Source: Rheinheimera faecalis (lineage in GTDB: Bacteria > Pseudomonadota > Gammaproteobacteria > Enterobacterales > Alteromonadaceae). From it: a stretch of DNA of 64,000 nt. This document shows positions 27,774 through 37,148 of the stretch, piece after piece. The number at the start of each line of letters is the position of its first letter. Positions within the stretch are counted from its first letter, which is position 1. The stretch lies in NCBI RefSeq assembly GCF_021290965.1, contig NZ_JAJOYT010000003.1, positions 62,001 to 126,000 of the forward strand. Direction: 5' to 3'. The translations under genes were made by a program, and so were the position numbers. The notes beneath the pieces are model-generated. The model made no database searches. It saw only the letters and a list, made by a program, of their open reading frames with translations, and was not told the DNA's origin.

Positions 27774-28986
27774 TCTTATCGTTGGCTTAGATATAGGCAC
27801 AGCACAGGTAAAAGCCTTAGTGGGCGAAATTACCGCTGACAATCAATTAAGTATTGTTGGTGTGGGTACTCATGTGGCCCGTGGTATGGACAAAGGTGGT
27901 GTCAACGATCTGAACCTGGTGGTGCAGTCTGTGCGCCGCGCCGTGGAAGAAGCCGAACTGATGGCCGATTGCCGCGTGTCTTCTGTGTATTTAGGTATTA
28001 CCGGCAAACATATTCGTTGTCAGAACGAAAGTGGCATGGTGCCAATCAACGATGCCGAAGTGACAGCTGAAGATGTGATCAACGTGATCCATGCCGCCAA
28101 GTCAGTGCCTATTTCAGCTGAGCGTCGCATGTTGCATGTGCTGCCACAGGAATTTTCAGTCGACATGCAGGAAGGCATTAAAAGCCCAATCGGCATGTCA
28201 GGGGTGCGGATGGAAGCCAAGGCTCACATCATCACGTGCGCCAATGATATGGCAAAAAATATCGAAAAATGTGCTGAGCGCTGCGAGCTGCATGTCGACC
28301 AGCTGATTTTCTCTTCATTGGCATCAAGCTATGCGGTGCTGACGGATGATGAAAAAGAGCTGGGTGTCTGCGTGGTCGATATGGGCGGCGGCACTATAGA
28401 TATCTCGGTCTTTACCAATGGCGCTTTACGCCATACCGCAGTGATCCCTGTGGCCGGTAATCAGGTCACCAGCGATATTGCCAAAATCTTCCGCACGCCT
28501 TTAGGCCACGCCGAAGATATCAAAGTGCAATACGCCTGTGCACTGCGCAGCATGGTAGGCAAAGAAGAAAACATTGAAGTGCCAAGCGTGGGTGGTCGTC
28601 CGGCCCGCAGCATGTCACGCCATACCCTGGCTGAAGTGGTAGAACCGCGCTATCAGGAATTGTTTGAACTGGTGCTGGAAGAAATCCGCAGCTCTGGTCT
28701 GGAAGAGCAAATTGCCGCAGGCATAGTGCTGACCGGTGGTACCGCCAAAATGGAAGGTGCTATTGAGTTTGCTGAAGATGTGTTCCAGATGCCGGTGCGG
28801 TTGGGTTACCCGATTGGCATTACAGGTTTAAGAGAATATGTACAGGACCCGGCTTACGCCAGCGTAGTGGGTTTATTGATTTATGGAAAAGACATGCGGA
28901 CCCAGCAGAGAAAAGCTGTTGCTGCCCGCGAGTCGGTCGGCGGCATGGTGAAACGTCTCACCAGCTGGTTTAAAGGCGAATTTTAA
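27751..28986 (+). CDS. ftsA: Cell division protein FtsA
   Basis: A 411-residue actin-like ATPase that tethers FtsZ to the membrane. The N terminus MTKSTERDLIVGLDIGTAQVKALVGE contains the phosphate-1 loop. The SHS2/1C domain follows, then VVDMGGGTIDISVFTNG (phosphate 2, about residues 205-221) and GIVLTGGTAKMEG (about 325-337). The C-terminal amphipathic helix VKRLTSWFKGEF is the membrane anchor. The start at 27751 matches the E. coli N terminus; a longer frame to 27676 would lie inside ftsQ. Separated from ftsZ by 37 bases. Confidence 0.97.
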   Translation: MTKSTERDLIVGLDIGTAQVKALVGEITADNQLSIVGVGTHVARGMDKGGVNDLNLVVQSVRRAVEEAELMADCRVSSVYLGITGKHIRCQNESGMVPINDAEVTAEDVINVIHAAKSVPISAERRMLHVLPQEFSVDMQEGIKSPIGMSGVRMEAKAHIITCANDMAKNIEKCAERCELHVDQLIFSSLASSYAVLTDDEKELGVCVVDMGGGTIDISVFTNGALRHTAVIPVAGNQVTSDIAKIFRTPLGHAEDIKVQYACALRSMVGKEENIEVPSVGGRPARSMSRHTLAEVVEPRYQELFELVLEEIRSSGLEEQIAAGIVLTGGTAKMEGAIEFAEDVFQMPVRLGYPIGITGLREYVQDPAYASVVGLLIYGKDMRTQQRKAVAARESVGGMVKRLTSWFKGEF

Positions 28987-29023
28987 CTTTTTTGAGTAAG
29001 CGTACTAAAACGGAGAGAGAGCT

Positions 29024-30211
29024 ATGTTTGAGTTAATGGAAAACCACAGCGAAGAAGCTGTCATTAAAGTAATAGGTGTTGGTGGTGGTGGCGGTAACGC
29101 TGTTGAGTATATGGTTGCAAGCAACATCGAAGGTGTTGAGTTTATTGCTGCCAATACTGACGCGCAGGCGCTGCGTAATTCTTCTGCCCATATGACCCTG
29201 CAATTGGGTGCTGGCGTGACTAAAGGTTTAGGCGCTGGTGCTAACCCTGATGTAGGCCGTCGTTCTGCAGAAGAAGACCGTGAAACGATCAAGAAAACGT
29301 TGCAAGGCGCGGACATGATCTTTATCGCTGCCGGTATGGGTGGTGGTACTGGTACTGGTGCTGCTCCGATAGTGGCTGAAGTAGCCCGTGAAATGGGTAT
29401 CCTGACTGTTGCTGTTGTCACTAAGCCATTCCCGTTCGAAGGCAAAAAACGTTCTGCTTATGCAGACGAAGGTATTGCTGAGCTGGCAAAACATGTTGAC
29501 TCATTAATCACCATTCCTAACGACAAATTATTAAAAGTCTTAGGCAAAGGCACCAGTCTGCTCGATGCGTTCAAAGCGGCTAACAACGTGTTGTTAGGTG
29601 CAGTGCAAGGTATTGCTGAGCTGATCACTCGTCCTGGTCTGATTAACGTCGACTTCGCCGACGTGCGTACAGTGATGTCAGAAATGGGTACTGCTATGAT
29701 GGGTACTGGCCGTGCCTCAGGTCCGGACCGTGCAGAAGAAGCCGCTGAACAAGCGATTTCCAGCCCGTTACTGGAAGATATCGATTTATCAGGTGCTAAG
29801 GGTATTCTGGTGAATATCACGGCTGGCCTGGATATCAGCATTGAAGAGTTTGAAACTGTAGGTAATGCGGTTAAAGCATTTGCTTCAGAAAATGCTACTG
29901 TTGTAGTAGGTGCTGTTATTGATCCTGATATGTCTGATGAACTTCGTGTCACTGTGGTTGCCACAGGTATAGGTGCAGAGCGTAAGCCTGACATCAGCCT
30001 GGTGCCAAATCACCGTCATGAACCAGTTCGTTCAGCGCACGTTTATGGCAATGCTGGTACAAGCTATGCTCACCATCAGGGCAACGCTGCTCGTGACATG
30101 TCACAAGCGCCGTTAGAAGTGCCTAATGTGCAAAGTAAGCCAGTAGCCGAAAAACAAGCGAACATCGATATTTTCGATATTCCGGCGTTTTTACGTAAAC
30201 AAGCTGACTAA
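29024..30211 (+). CDS. ftsZ: Cell division GTPase FtsZ
   Basis: A 395-residue tubulin-like GTPase that forms the Z ring. IKVIGVGGGGGNAVEYM is at residues 14-30, the tubulin signature GGGTGTGAAPIVAE near 106-119, and NVDFADVRTVMS holds the catalytic T7 loop region. A variable linker (about 320-375) leads to the conserved C-terminal peptide DIFDIPAFLRKQ that binds FtsA and ZapD. GGAGAGAG precedes the ATG. Its stop codon lies inside an 11-bp perfect inverted repeat. Confidence 0.98.
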   Translation: MFELMENHSEEAVIKVIGVGGGGGNAVEYMVASNIEGVEFIAANTDAQALRNSSAHMTLQLGAGVTKGLGAGANPDVGRRSAEEDRETIKKTLQGADMIFIAAGMGGGTGTGAAPIVAEVAREMGILTVAVVTKPFPFEGKKRSAYADEGIAELAKHVDSLITIPNDKLLKVLGKGTSLLDAFKAANNVLLGAVQGIAELITRPGLINVDFADVRTVMSEMGTAMMGTGRASGPDRAEEAAEQAISSPLLEDIDLSGAKGILVNITAGLDISIEEFETVGNAVKAFASENATVVVGAVIDPDMSDELRVTVVATGIGAERKPDISLVPNHRHEPVRSAHVYGNAGTSYAHHQGNAARDMSQAPLEVPNVQSKPVAEKQANIDIFDIPAFLRKQAD

Positions 30212-30225
30212 TTTTTAGTCAGCTT
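30201..30225 (+). other. Inverted repeat spanning the ftsZ stop codon
   Basis: AAGCTGACTAA (30201-30211) and TTAGTCAGCTT (30215-30225) are perfect complements around TTT; the TAA stop closes the left arm. No T-run follows, so it is not a standard terminator. It may stabilise the ftsZ mRNA end or partly stop transcription before lpxC. Confidence 0.55.
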
Positions 30226-30314
30226 ACAAAAGGCTCAAAGGTTGGCATAGCTGGTCAGCTATGTTATGCTTCGCCGCCATTTTGGATTTGTTCAATATTT
30301 GAACAGGAAAAAAT

Positions 30315-31226
30315 ATGATTAAACAACGTACCATTGCAAAATCAATCAGCTCGATCGGGGTGGGTTTACACAAGGGAGAAAAGGTTACGCTTACTCTCCG
30401 GCCTGCTCCTGATAATACCGGTATTGTGTTCCGGCGTGTCGATCTGAACCCGATCGTTGATTTTAAAGTCACCCCTGAATTAGTGGGCGACACTGTGATG
30501 TGTACGTGTTTGATCAACGATGACGGCGTACGCCTGTCCACCACCGAGCATTTAATGGCTGCTGTGGCTGGTTTAGGTATCGATAACCTGTTTATCGAAG
30601 TGGACTCTGCTGAAATTCCAATTATGGACGGCAGTGCCAACCCTTTTGTTTACCTGTTACTGGAAGCCGGTATCAGCGAACAGAAAAAAGCCAAAAAGTT
30701 TATCCGCATTAAGCAAAAAGTACGGGTTGAAGACGGTGACAAGTGGGCTGAGTTTGTGCCACATCACGGTTTCCGTATGGATTTTGCCATCGACTTTGAT
30801 CACCCTGTGATTTCTGAAACCAAACAGCGCATGAAGCTCGACTTCTCAGCTGCGTCTTTTATTAAAGACATCAGCCGTGCCCGTACTTTTGGTTTCCTGC
30901 AGGACATTGAATATTTACGCGCCAATAATCTGGCATTAGGCGGCAGCTTTGATAACGCCGTAGTGCTGGATGAATTCCGGGTGTTAAACCAGGACGGTCT
31001 GCGTTACGAAGACGAATTTATCAAACACAAAATTCTGGATGCAATCGGTGATTTATATATGGCCGGTTACAGCATTCTGGGCGAGTTCCGCTCTTATAAA
31101 ACGGGCCACGCTTTAAATAACCAGTTGTTGTCTGCAGTACTTGCTGAACAGGCGAACTGGGAATTTGTCAGCTTCGATAAAGAAGCGCAAATGCCAATAT
31201 CATACTTAGCACCACAATTGGCCTAA
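30315..31226 (+). CDS. lpxC: UDP-3-O-acyl-GlcNAc deacetylase LpxC
   Basis: A 303-residue zinc enzyme that commits UDP-acyl-GlcNAc to lipid A synthesis. N terminus [19 protein letters not shown] is classical; [18 protein letters not shown] near 74 carries the first zinc His, and [19 protein letters not shown] near 231 carries the His and Asp ligands. [10 protein letters not shown]-like [12 protein letters not shown] near 260 holds the general-acid His. Length matches E. coli (305). AGGA precedes the ATG. Convergent with dciA, with stop codons overlapping by four bases. Confidence 0.97.
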   Translation: MIKQRTIAKSISSIGVGLHKGEKVTLTLRPAPDNTGIVFRRVDLNPIVDFKVTPELVGDTVMCTCLINDDGVRLSTTEHLMAAVAGLGIDNLFIEVDSAEIPIMDGSANPFVYLLLEAGISEQKKAKKFIRIKQKVRVEDGDKWAEFVPHHGFRMDFAIDFDHPVISETKQRMKLDFSAASFIKDISRARTFGFLQDIEYLRANNLALGGSFDNAVVLDEFRVLNQDGLRYEDEFIKHKILDAIGDLYMAGYSILGEFRSYKTGHALNNQLLSAVLAEQANWEFVSFDKEAQMPISYLAPQLA

Positions 31227-31699
31227 GTCTTGGGGGCAGGGCGAGGCTTTTGAGCCAGCTCTGCCAGCCTTTGTAGTTTCTGCTTTAACTCACCTTCACT
31301 GTTTTGTGCTAAAGCCAGTAAATACACCGCCGCTTGTTCAGAGATTTTAGGTCCTTCAGTTTTGATTTCTTCCGCTTTGACATATTGCAGCTGGGTATTG
31401 GGTGAGACTTCAATGTCGATACCTGCCAAATCCGGCGAGATTTTCTGGCGGAAATTGTCTAGAATGGCCTCTCTTTGCATTTTCAGCCGGGTCGCCCAAG
31501 CGGGCGATTGGCACAAAATAACTAAGCGACCCGCTTTTATGGTACTAATTTTGCAAAAACCGGATGGATCCAGTTGCAGAAACTGCGCTAATTCGGTATT
31601 AAGTTGGCGCAACAGATCGGCATGCTGCATGGTCGACAACAAAGAGCTTTGTTGCAGCAACTGACTTAGATCCACTGGTTTCTGAGAATAGCGCGCCAT
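31223..31699 (-). CDS. dciA: DUF721 protein, DciA-type helicase loader
   Basis: A 158-residue protein of the DUF721/DciA family. DciA interacts with the replicative helicase DnaB and aids its loading in bacteria lacking DnaC. The core pattern, a helical N terminus followed by [33 protein letters not shown] (about residues 48-80, in which the [10 protein letters not shown] segment is diagnostic), is present. The tail is helical and Lys/Pro-rich. Position between lpxC and the M23-secA unit is common in this bacterial group. Divergent from the M23 peptidase, 29 bases apart. Confidence 0.85.
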   Translation of the reverse strand: MARYSQKPVDLSQLLQQSSLLSTMQHADLLRQLNTELAQFLQLDPSGFCKISTIKAGRLVILCQSPAWATRLKMQREAILDNFRQKISPDLAGIDIEVSPNTQLQYVKAEEIKTEGPKISEQAAVYLLALAQNSEGELKQKLQRLAELAQKPRPAPKT

Positions 31700-31728
31700 C
31701 TTAACTTATGAATTTATACTGAGGTTGC

Positions 31729-32643
31729 ATGAGTGTAACAGTTTTCTATCGTGGCCGACATCGCCACTTCAGCTTTGGCAGTACGCCATCGCAACTGACA
31801 GTCACGGCCGTCTTATTGTTTTGTATCGCCTCTGGCGCTGGTGCAGCCTTTGCTAATTTGTTTCAGCAAGGCAATGCCGAACTTGAGAAAGCTCAACTGA
31901 GCCGCGTTGCAGAAACAGAAGAAATTGCTGAGATTCGCCGTCGTGCTGAGAATCAGCTGGCCGCATTAACTGCCAAAGTTGCGACGCTGCAGGCTCAGGT
32001 GAACCGACTGAATATGGTCGGTGAACGTTTAATTGACGCTGCTGATCTGTCGACCGAAGAGTTTAATTTACACGAGACTCCAGCGATGGGTGGCCCTTCG
32101 CAAACGCCGACTGAAATCAGTCTGGCTGAACTGAATGCCGTGTTGTTGCAGCTCAATGAGCTGGAGCAGAATTTGCAATCAGAACAAACCCGTTTTGCCA
32201 TGCTTGAATCTCTGGATTTGAATCACCATATAGGAAAAAGCGTCCAGTTATCCGGCCGTCCTGTATTAAGTGGTTACTTGTCGTCGAGTTTTGGGGTGCG
32301 CAGCGACCCCTTTAGTGGTGAACCCGCAGTGCACCGTGGGGTAGATTTTGCCGGTAAAGAAGGCGATGCTATTTTTGCAACAGCAGGTGGTATTGTGACC
32401 TGGGCTGGTGAACGTTTTGGTTACGGTAAAATGGTTGAAATTGAGCATAGTGATGGGTATCGCACCCGGTATGCTCATGCTCAGGCAACCACTGTTCAGG
32501 TTGGACAGATGGTGACCAAAGGTCAGGAAGTTGCCATTATGGGCAACACAGGCCGTTCAACAGGGCCGCATGTGCATTACGAAGTACTGAAAAATGGTCA
32601 ACAAATTGACCCTATGATGTTTGTTAATCGCCGTACCCAATAA
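31729..32643 (+). CDS. M23 family peptidoglycan peptidase, membrane-anchored
   Basis: A 304-residue protein with one N-terminal membrane segment (about residues 22-42), a periplasmic coiled coil (about 45-105 and 128-165), and a LytM/M23 zinc endopeptidase domain (about 180-300). The zinc ligands HRGVDFA and HVHYEV are intact, so it should be an active enzyme rather than an EnvC-type activator. It lies upstream of secA, the position held by secM in E. coli. Role in cell wall turnover is inferred from the family; the exact substrate bond is unknown. Confidence 0.9.
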   Translation: MSVTVFYRGRHRHFSFGSTPSQLTVTAVLLFCIASGAGAAFANLFQQGNAELEKAQLSRVAETEEIAEIRRRAENQLAALTAKVATLQAQVNRLNMVGERLIDAADLSTEEFNLHETPAMGGPSQTPTEISLAELNAVLLQLNELEQNLQSEQTRFAMLESLDLNHHIGKSVQLSGRPVLSGYLSSSFGVRSDPFSGEPAVHRGVDFAGKEGDAIFATAGGIVTWAGERFGYGKMVEIEHSDGYRTRYAHAQATTVQVGQMVTKGQEVAIMGNTGRSTGPHVHYEVLKNGQQIDPMMFVNRRTQ

Positions 32644-32649
32644 TATATA

Positions 32650-32681
32650 CCCGCTTACCTAAAGCGTCAGGTGAACGGGTT
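32650..32681 (+). other. Leader hairpin upstream of secA
   Basis: ACCCGCTTACCT (from about 32649) can pair with AGGTGAACGGGT (ending at 32671) with ten of twelve positions matched. An A-rich run follows, not a T-run. It lies between the M23 gene and secA and may be a weak attenuator or translation-control hairpin. Confidence 0.4.
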
Positions 32682-32739
32682 AAAAAAAGGCTCAGGCCGG
32701 ACTCGGATCGAGTCTCAACCAAGAAGTGGTATTTATAAA

Positions 32740-35451
32740 ATGTTTGGAAAATTTTTCGCCAAATTAATTGGTAGCCGTAATGATCGTTATTTAAAGAAAT
32801 TGAAAAAAACGGTTGATCTGATTAATAGCCTGGAACCTTCTTTTGTTGCCTTATCCGATGAAGAACTCAAATTAAAAACCGCTGAATTTAAACAGCGCTT
32901 CGCAGATGGCGCAACGCTGGATGATTTATTACCAGAAGCTTTTGCCACAGTGCGTGAAGCCAGTAAACGTATCTTCAAGATGCGTCATTTCGATGTACAG
33001 CTGATTGGCGGTATAGTGCTGCATCAGGGCAAAATTTCTGAGATGCGTACAGGTGAAGGTAAAACCTTAACCGCTACTTTGCCTGCGTACTTAAATGCTA
33101 TAAGTGGTCAGTCTGTGCATGTGATTACAGTGAACGACTACTTAGCCCGTCGTGACGCTGAAACTAACGCACCTTTATTTGATTTCTTAGGTATGACTGT
33201 CGGTGTTAACGTGCCTGGTATGGGGCATTTGGATAAACAAGCCGCTTACAGTGCCGACATCACTTACGGTACGAACAATGAATTTGGTTTTGACTATCTG
33301 CGCGACAACATGGCGTTTTCTGCCATTGAGCGTGTGCAGCGTCATTTGGCTTATGCCATCATCGATGAAGTGGATTCTATTTTAATAGATGAAGCCCGTA
33401 CCCCGCTGATTATCTCTGGTCAGGCTGAAGATAGCTCTGAGTTGTACCGAGTGATTAACACTGTAGTGCCTCAGCTATTGAAGCAGGAAAAAGAAGATGA
33501 AGAAGGCGCTATGGGCGATGGTCACTTCACCATCGACGAAAAAGCCAAACAAATTTATCTGACTGAACTGGGTCAAATCCGTGTCGAAGAAATTCTGCAG
33601 GAGTTAGGTTTAATCCAACCGGGCGATTCTTTATTTTCCGCTGCCAACATTACTTTGTTGCACCATACCTATGCCGCCTTACGCGCGCACAACCTGTTTA
33701 AGAAAGATGTGGACTATGTGATCAAAGATAACGAAATCGTTATTGTTGATGAACATACAGGCCGTACTATGGAAGGCCGTCGTTGGTCTGAAGGTTTACA
33801 CCAGGCCATTGAAGCCAAAGAAGGCGTGCATATTAACCACGAAAACCAGACTTTAGCTTCTATCACTTTCCAGAACCTGTTCCGTTTGTACGACAAACTG
33901 GCTGGTATGACAGGTACAGCAGATACTGAAGCTTTTGAATTCCAGTCTATTTATGGTTTAGAAACTATAGTAGTTCCAACCAACAGACCTATGGTGCGTA
34001 AAGATATGGCCGATTTGGTCTATCTAACAGTGGAAGAAAAGTATCAGGCCATTATCAAAGACATTGAAGAGAACCGTGCGCTGAAACGTCCTATTCTGGT
34101 CGGTACAGCTTCAATCGAAAGTTCTGAGTATCTGTCGAAATTGTTGCATGACGCCAAAATCCCGCATCAGGTATTAAACGCTAAGTTCCACGCCAACGAA
34201 GCACAAATTATTGCTCAGGCTGGTCAGCCGGGCACTGTGACTATAGCGACCAACATGGCTGGTCGTGGTACGGACATTGTATTAGGTGGTAACTTGCAGG
34301 CCGAACTGGCTGCTTTAGGTGAAGCCAGTGCAGAGCAGATTGAACAGGTCAGACAGGAATGGCAAAAACGCCATGACGCTGTGATTGAGTCTGGTGGTTT
34401 ACATATCATTGGTACTGAACGTCATGAGTCGCGCCGTATCGATAACCAGTTACGTGGTCGTTCAGGCCGTCAGGGCGATCCGGGTTCTTCACGTTTTTAC
34501 CTGTCGTTAGACGATGCTTTAATGCGTATTTTTGCTTCAGACCGTATGGCTGGCATGATGCGTAAACTGGGTATGGAGCCAGGCGAAGCCATTGAACACC
34601 CATGGGTTAGCCGCGCTATTGAAAATGCACAACGCAAAGTAGAAGCCCGTAACTTTGATATCCGTAAGCAATTACTGGAATTCGATGACGTGGCGAACGA
34701 CCAGCGTAAAGTGGTGTACGAGCAACGTAACGAACTGATGGATGCGGCTGATATCTCTGAAACTATCAATGCTATCCGACACGACGTGGTTGCCTCTGTG
34801 CTGGATCAATACATTCCACCTCAGTCTCTGGACGAGATGTGGGACATTCCAGGCTTAGAAGCCCGTTTCCGCGCTGATTTTGCCATCGACATGCCTATTG
34901 CTAAATGGTTGGCTGACGATAAGAAACTGTTTGAAGAAAAACTGCGTGAGCAAATCCACGAAGTGGTCGATAAATCCTACGAGCTGAAAGAGCATATGGT
35001 CGGTCCTTCAGTGCTGCGCCAGTTTGAAAAATCAGTGATGCTGCAAAGCTTGGACACGCACTGGAAAGAGCATTTGGCTGCGATGGACCACTTACGTCAG
35101 GGTATTAACTTACGTGGTTATGCGCAGAAGAACCCGAAGCAAGAATACAAGCGTGAAGCTTTCGAGTTGTTCTCCACTATGCTCGATAGCCTGAAACTGG
35201 ACGTGATTGGCGTATTGTCACGCGTGCAAATCCGTGCTGCCGAAGATGTTGATGCTGTAGAAGAGCAACGTCGTAAAGCCGAAAGTACCGATATGCAGTT
35301 CCAGCACGAAGAAATGGAACAGGTAGCCACTGAAGTACCACAAACCAGTCCTGCACCTGTGTTTCGTGATGCGGAAAAAGTAGGCCGTAACGACGCTTGT
35401 CCTTGTGGCTCAGGTAAGAAATACAAACAGTGTCACGGTAAGTTGGTTTAA
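32740..35451 (+). CDS. secA: Preprotein translocase ATPase SecA
   Basis: A 903-residue motor that drives proteins through SecYEG. N terminus [21 protein letters not shown]; Walker A region [19 protein letters not shown] near 102-120, Walker [22 protein letters not shown] near 206-226, and [15 protein letters not shown] near 505. The C-terminal zinc-binding tail [16 protein letters not shown] is complete, so SecB and phospholipid binding should be normal. The ATG at 32740 fits the E. coli N terminus; an in-frame extension to 32671 has no family likeness. No strong ribosome site precedes it. Confidence 0.98.
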   Translation: MFGKFFAKLIGSRNDRYLKKLKKTVDLINSLEPSFVALSDEELKLKTAEFKQRFADGATLDDLLPEAFATVREASKRIFKMRHFDVQLIGGIVLHQGKISEMRTGEGKTLTATLPAYLNAISGQSVHVITVNDYLARRDAETNAPLFDFLGMTVGVNVPGMGHLDKQAAYSADITYGTNNEFGFDYLRDNMAFSAIERVQRHLAYAIIDEVDSILIDEARTPLIISGQAEDSSELYRVINTVVPQLLKQEKEDEEGAMGDGHFTIDEKAKQIYLTELGQIRVEEILQELGLIQPGDSLFSAANITLLHHTYAALRAHNLFKKDVDYVIKDNEIVIVDEHTGRTMEGRRWSEGLHQAIEAKEGVHINHENQTLASITFQNLFRLYDKLAGMTGTADTEAFEFQSIYGLETIVVPTNRPMVRKDMADLVYLTVEEKYQAIIKDIEENRALKRPILVGTASIESSEYLSKLLHDAKIPHQVLNAKFHANEAQIIAQAGQPGTVTIATNMAGRGTDIVLGGNLQAELAALGEASAEQIEQVRQEWQKRHDAVIESGGLHIIGTERHESRRIDNQLRGRSGRQGDPGSSRFYLSLDDALMRIFASDRMAGMMRKLGMEPGEAIEHPWVSRAIENAQRKVEARNFDIRKQLLEFDDVANDQRKVVYEQRNELMDAADISETINAIRHDVVASVLDQYIPPQSLDEMWDIPGLEARFRADFAIDMPIAKWLADDKKLFEEKLREQIHEVVDKSYELKEHMVGPSVLRQFEKSVMLQSLDTHWKEHLAAMDHLRQGINLRGYAQKNPKQEYKREAFELFSTMLDSLKLDVIGVLSRVQIRAAEDVDAVEEQRRKAESTDMQFQHEEMEQVATEVPQTSPAPVFRDAEKVGRNDACPCGSGKKYKQCHGKLV

Positions 35452-35454
35452 ATC

Positions 35455-35859
35455 ATGACGCTCAAAGTAGTTCACGTAGCTGTAGGTGTGATTTTAAAAG
35501 AGCAGCAGGTGTTATTGGCGCTGCGGCCGGATAAATTGCATCAGGGCGGTCGCTGGGAGTTTCCTGGTGGCAAAGTAGAAGCAGGTGAAACGACTTCAGA
35601 AGCCTTAGCGCGTGAACTGAAAGAAGAAGTGGATCTGGATATTGCCGGTTCAAACCCTTGGTTTGAACTGCAGTATGCCTACCCTGAAAAGACAGTGTTA
35701 CTGGATATTCATCTGGTGCAAGACTTTGCAGGGGAAGCTAAAGGTCTGGAAGGGCAACCAGTGCGCTGGGTGCCTTTGTCTGAACTCAATCAGTATCAGT
35801 TTCCTGATGCGAATCAGCCGATTTTAGATAAGTTGTTGGCCGAATTCGGCACCATGTAA
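35455..35859 (+). CDS. mutT: 8-oxo-dGTP diphosphatase MutT (Nudix)
   Basis: A 134-residue Nudix hydrolase that removes 8-oxo-dGTP from the nucleotide pool. The Nudix box GGKVEAGETTSEALARELKEE is complete (about residues 36-56), and the N-terminal VVHVAVGVIL and RWEFPGGKVE stretch match MutT. It starts three bases after the secA stop, the same order as in E. coli, so it is probably read from the secA transcript. A pair of inverted hairpins follows directly after its stop codon. Confidence 0.95.
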   Translation: MTLKVVHVAVGVILKEQQVLLALRPDKLHQGGRWEFPGGKVEAGETTSEALARELKEEVDLDIAGSNPWFELQYAYPEKTVLLDIHLVQDFAGEAKGLEGQPVRWVPLSELNQYQFPDANQPILDKLLAEFGTM

Positions 35860-35929
35860 GGGCAGGGCTTGTCCCTGCCCGTTCATCTGTACCGCGGTGT
35901 CAACAGACGGGCGGGTACAAGACCCGCCC
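35860..35929. repeat. REP pair in inverted orientation (BIME-like)
   Basis: Hairpin 1 (35860-35880): GGGCAGGG, loop CTTGT, CCCTGCCC. Hairpin 2 (35909-35929): GGGCGGGT, loop ACAAG, ACCCGCCC. Read on the opposite strand, hairpin 2 has loop CTTGT and the same flanks (GTAGG before, GCCCGT after), so both are copies of one palindrome facing each other 28 bases apart. It fills the gap between convergent mutT and yacG and may stop transcription from both sides. Confidence 0.8.
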
Positions 35930-35937
35930 CTACGGAT

Positions 35938-36168
35938 TTATTTAAAGAATTCGTTATCTTGTTCCAATAACTCATTTTCTAACTGCTCTAATTGCTGCTC
36001 TGACAGCGGCAAGTCGGCACGGCCTTTATCCGGTATTTTGTGTTCTTCATTGGCCCAGGCGCCTAAATCTATTAAACGACAACGGTCAGAACAAAAAGGC
36101 CGGAAAGCGGATTCTGGACCCCAGACGACTTCTTTCTGGCAGGTCGGGCATTTGACGATAGTGGCCAT
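35938..36168 (-). CDS. yacG: DNA gyrase inhibitor / zinc protein YacG
   Basis: A 76-residue zinc-finger protein. [32 protein letters not shown] gives the four Cys ligands (CxxC...CxxxC) in the first 31 residues, followed by WANEEHKIP as in E. coli YacG, which binds GyrB and inhibits gyrase. The acidic Gln/Glu/Leu-rich tail (about 50-76) is longer than the E. coli one. GGAG lies eight bases before the ATG. As in E. coli it is near zapD and coaE, though an ERIC-like element separates it from zapD here. Confidence 0.93.
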   Translation of the reverse strand: MATIVKCPTCQKEVVWGPESAFRPFCSDRCRLIDLGAWANEEHKIPDKGRADLPLSEQQLEQLENELLEQDNEFFK

Positions 36169-36239
36169 AAGGCGTACTCCGGAAGCTAATTCAAAAGTGC
36201 GCTAGTGTACCGCAGACTGCAGATTTCAAGCGAGCATAA

Positions 36240-36363
36240 ATACCCAAAGTAATTGGAGTTGCAGCTAGGCGACAAGAGAATGAGACCCCATGAACATAGC
36301 AGTCTATGTGATTGGGGCGAAAGAGCGCAGTCAACAACGCTGTGGCTTCAAGTACGAAGGGGA
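36240..36363. repeat. ERIC/IRU-type intergenic repeat
   Basis: An imperfect palindrome of about 124 bases. The centre, GAGACCCCATGAACATAG / CTATGTGATTGGGGCG, matches the layout of the ERIC consensus (GTGAATCCCCAGGAGC...GTGACTGGGGTGAGCG). The outer ends ATACCCAAAGTAATTGGAGT and TTCAAGTACGAAGGGGAT are mutually complementary with mismatches and resemble the ends of Vibrio-type elements. Its right end touches the zapD stop codon (36364-36366). Length is close to the 127-bp norm. Confidence 0.85.
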
Positions 36364-37110
36364 TTAACAGCAGGCTAACTTAAAAGGAATAGCTTTATCC
36401 ATGGTGGTGCGACCTAAGCTGTCGCAAAGCTGCATAAAACGTATGGCGTAACGGTATCTGTTACCGCTAATGGTAGGGTAACTCTGGTATTCCATTAAGT
36501 ACTCAATGCGCAGCAATTCAAACTGTTCGGTATTGCTTTGGAAAAAACCATTTTCGGCGACTAATGGCTGAAATTGACCCCGTTCGCGGATAAAAGTCAG
36601 TACATAGGAGATGGCAGTTTCCACCAAAGACAACTGATCCAGCCAGTCCTGCGCTGCTTTTTTGCGTTGAGCTAACGGCTGTGAGAACCAGTATTGCAGC
36701 TGAGGTAAATCAAAGTAGCAGGTGCCTCCGGGAATAAAAAAGCGCTGACGTAAAGGGGCAAGGAATTTATCTTCTTTTAAGCTGGTGGCAAACTTGCCGC
36801 ACCTTAATAAATCACTTTGCAAACGCACTGCTTTTTGTAACATGCTTTGCAGCATTTCATCCGAAATCGAAGGATGACGTGACCAGTTCACCAAAGCAGA
36901 TTCACAGCGTTCGACATCTTTGATCAGATCAGGGCGAACATCATTACGTTCCAATACTTCAATCAACGAAAACAACGAGGTAAAAAAGCCCTGTTGTTGC
37001 CATTCTGTTTCCAGTGGCAGCAACTTGGTGACTTGCTGAAACAAGTACTCCACCCGTAAATAGGTGCGTACTTTTTCGTTCAGCGGATGTTCGTAGATGA
37101 TTGAAGTCAT
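36364..37110 (-). CDS. zapD: Cell division protein ZapD
   Basis: A 248-residue cytoplasmic protein (formerly YacF) that cross-links FtsZ filaments through the FtsZ C-terminal peptide. N terminus MTSIIYEHPLNEKVRTYLRVEYLFQQ closely follows the E. coli one; IPGGTCYFDLPQLQYW near 130 and the C-terminal PTISGNRYRYAIRFM are diagnostic. An in-frame ATG 21 bases earlier is possible but departs from the family start. coaE is upstream in the same direction, as in E. coli. An ERIC-like element begins immediately after its stop codon. Confidence 0.95.
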   Translation of the reverse strand: MTSIIYEHPLNEKVRTYLRVEYLFQQVTKLLPLETEWQQQGFFTSLFSLIEVLERNDVRPDLIKDVERCESALVNWSRHPSISDEMLQSMLQKAVRLQSDLLRCGKFATSLKEDKFLAPLRQRFFIPGGTCYFDLPQLQYWFSQPLAQRKKAAQDWLDQLSLVETAISYVLTFIRERGQFQPLVAENGFFQSNTEQFELLRIEYLMEYQSYPTISGNRYRYAIRFMQLCDSLGRTTMDKAIPFKLACC

Positions 37111-37148
37111 AACTGAAACATTTGTTAACAATGTTCATTACCATAAAC

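Noticed and set aside
32644-32739. A secM gene before secA
   Set aside because: The leader is too short and no arrest-peptide-like frame is visible; the preceding gene is an M23 peptidase.
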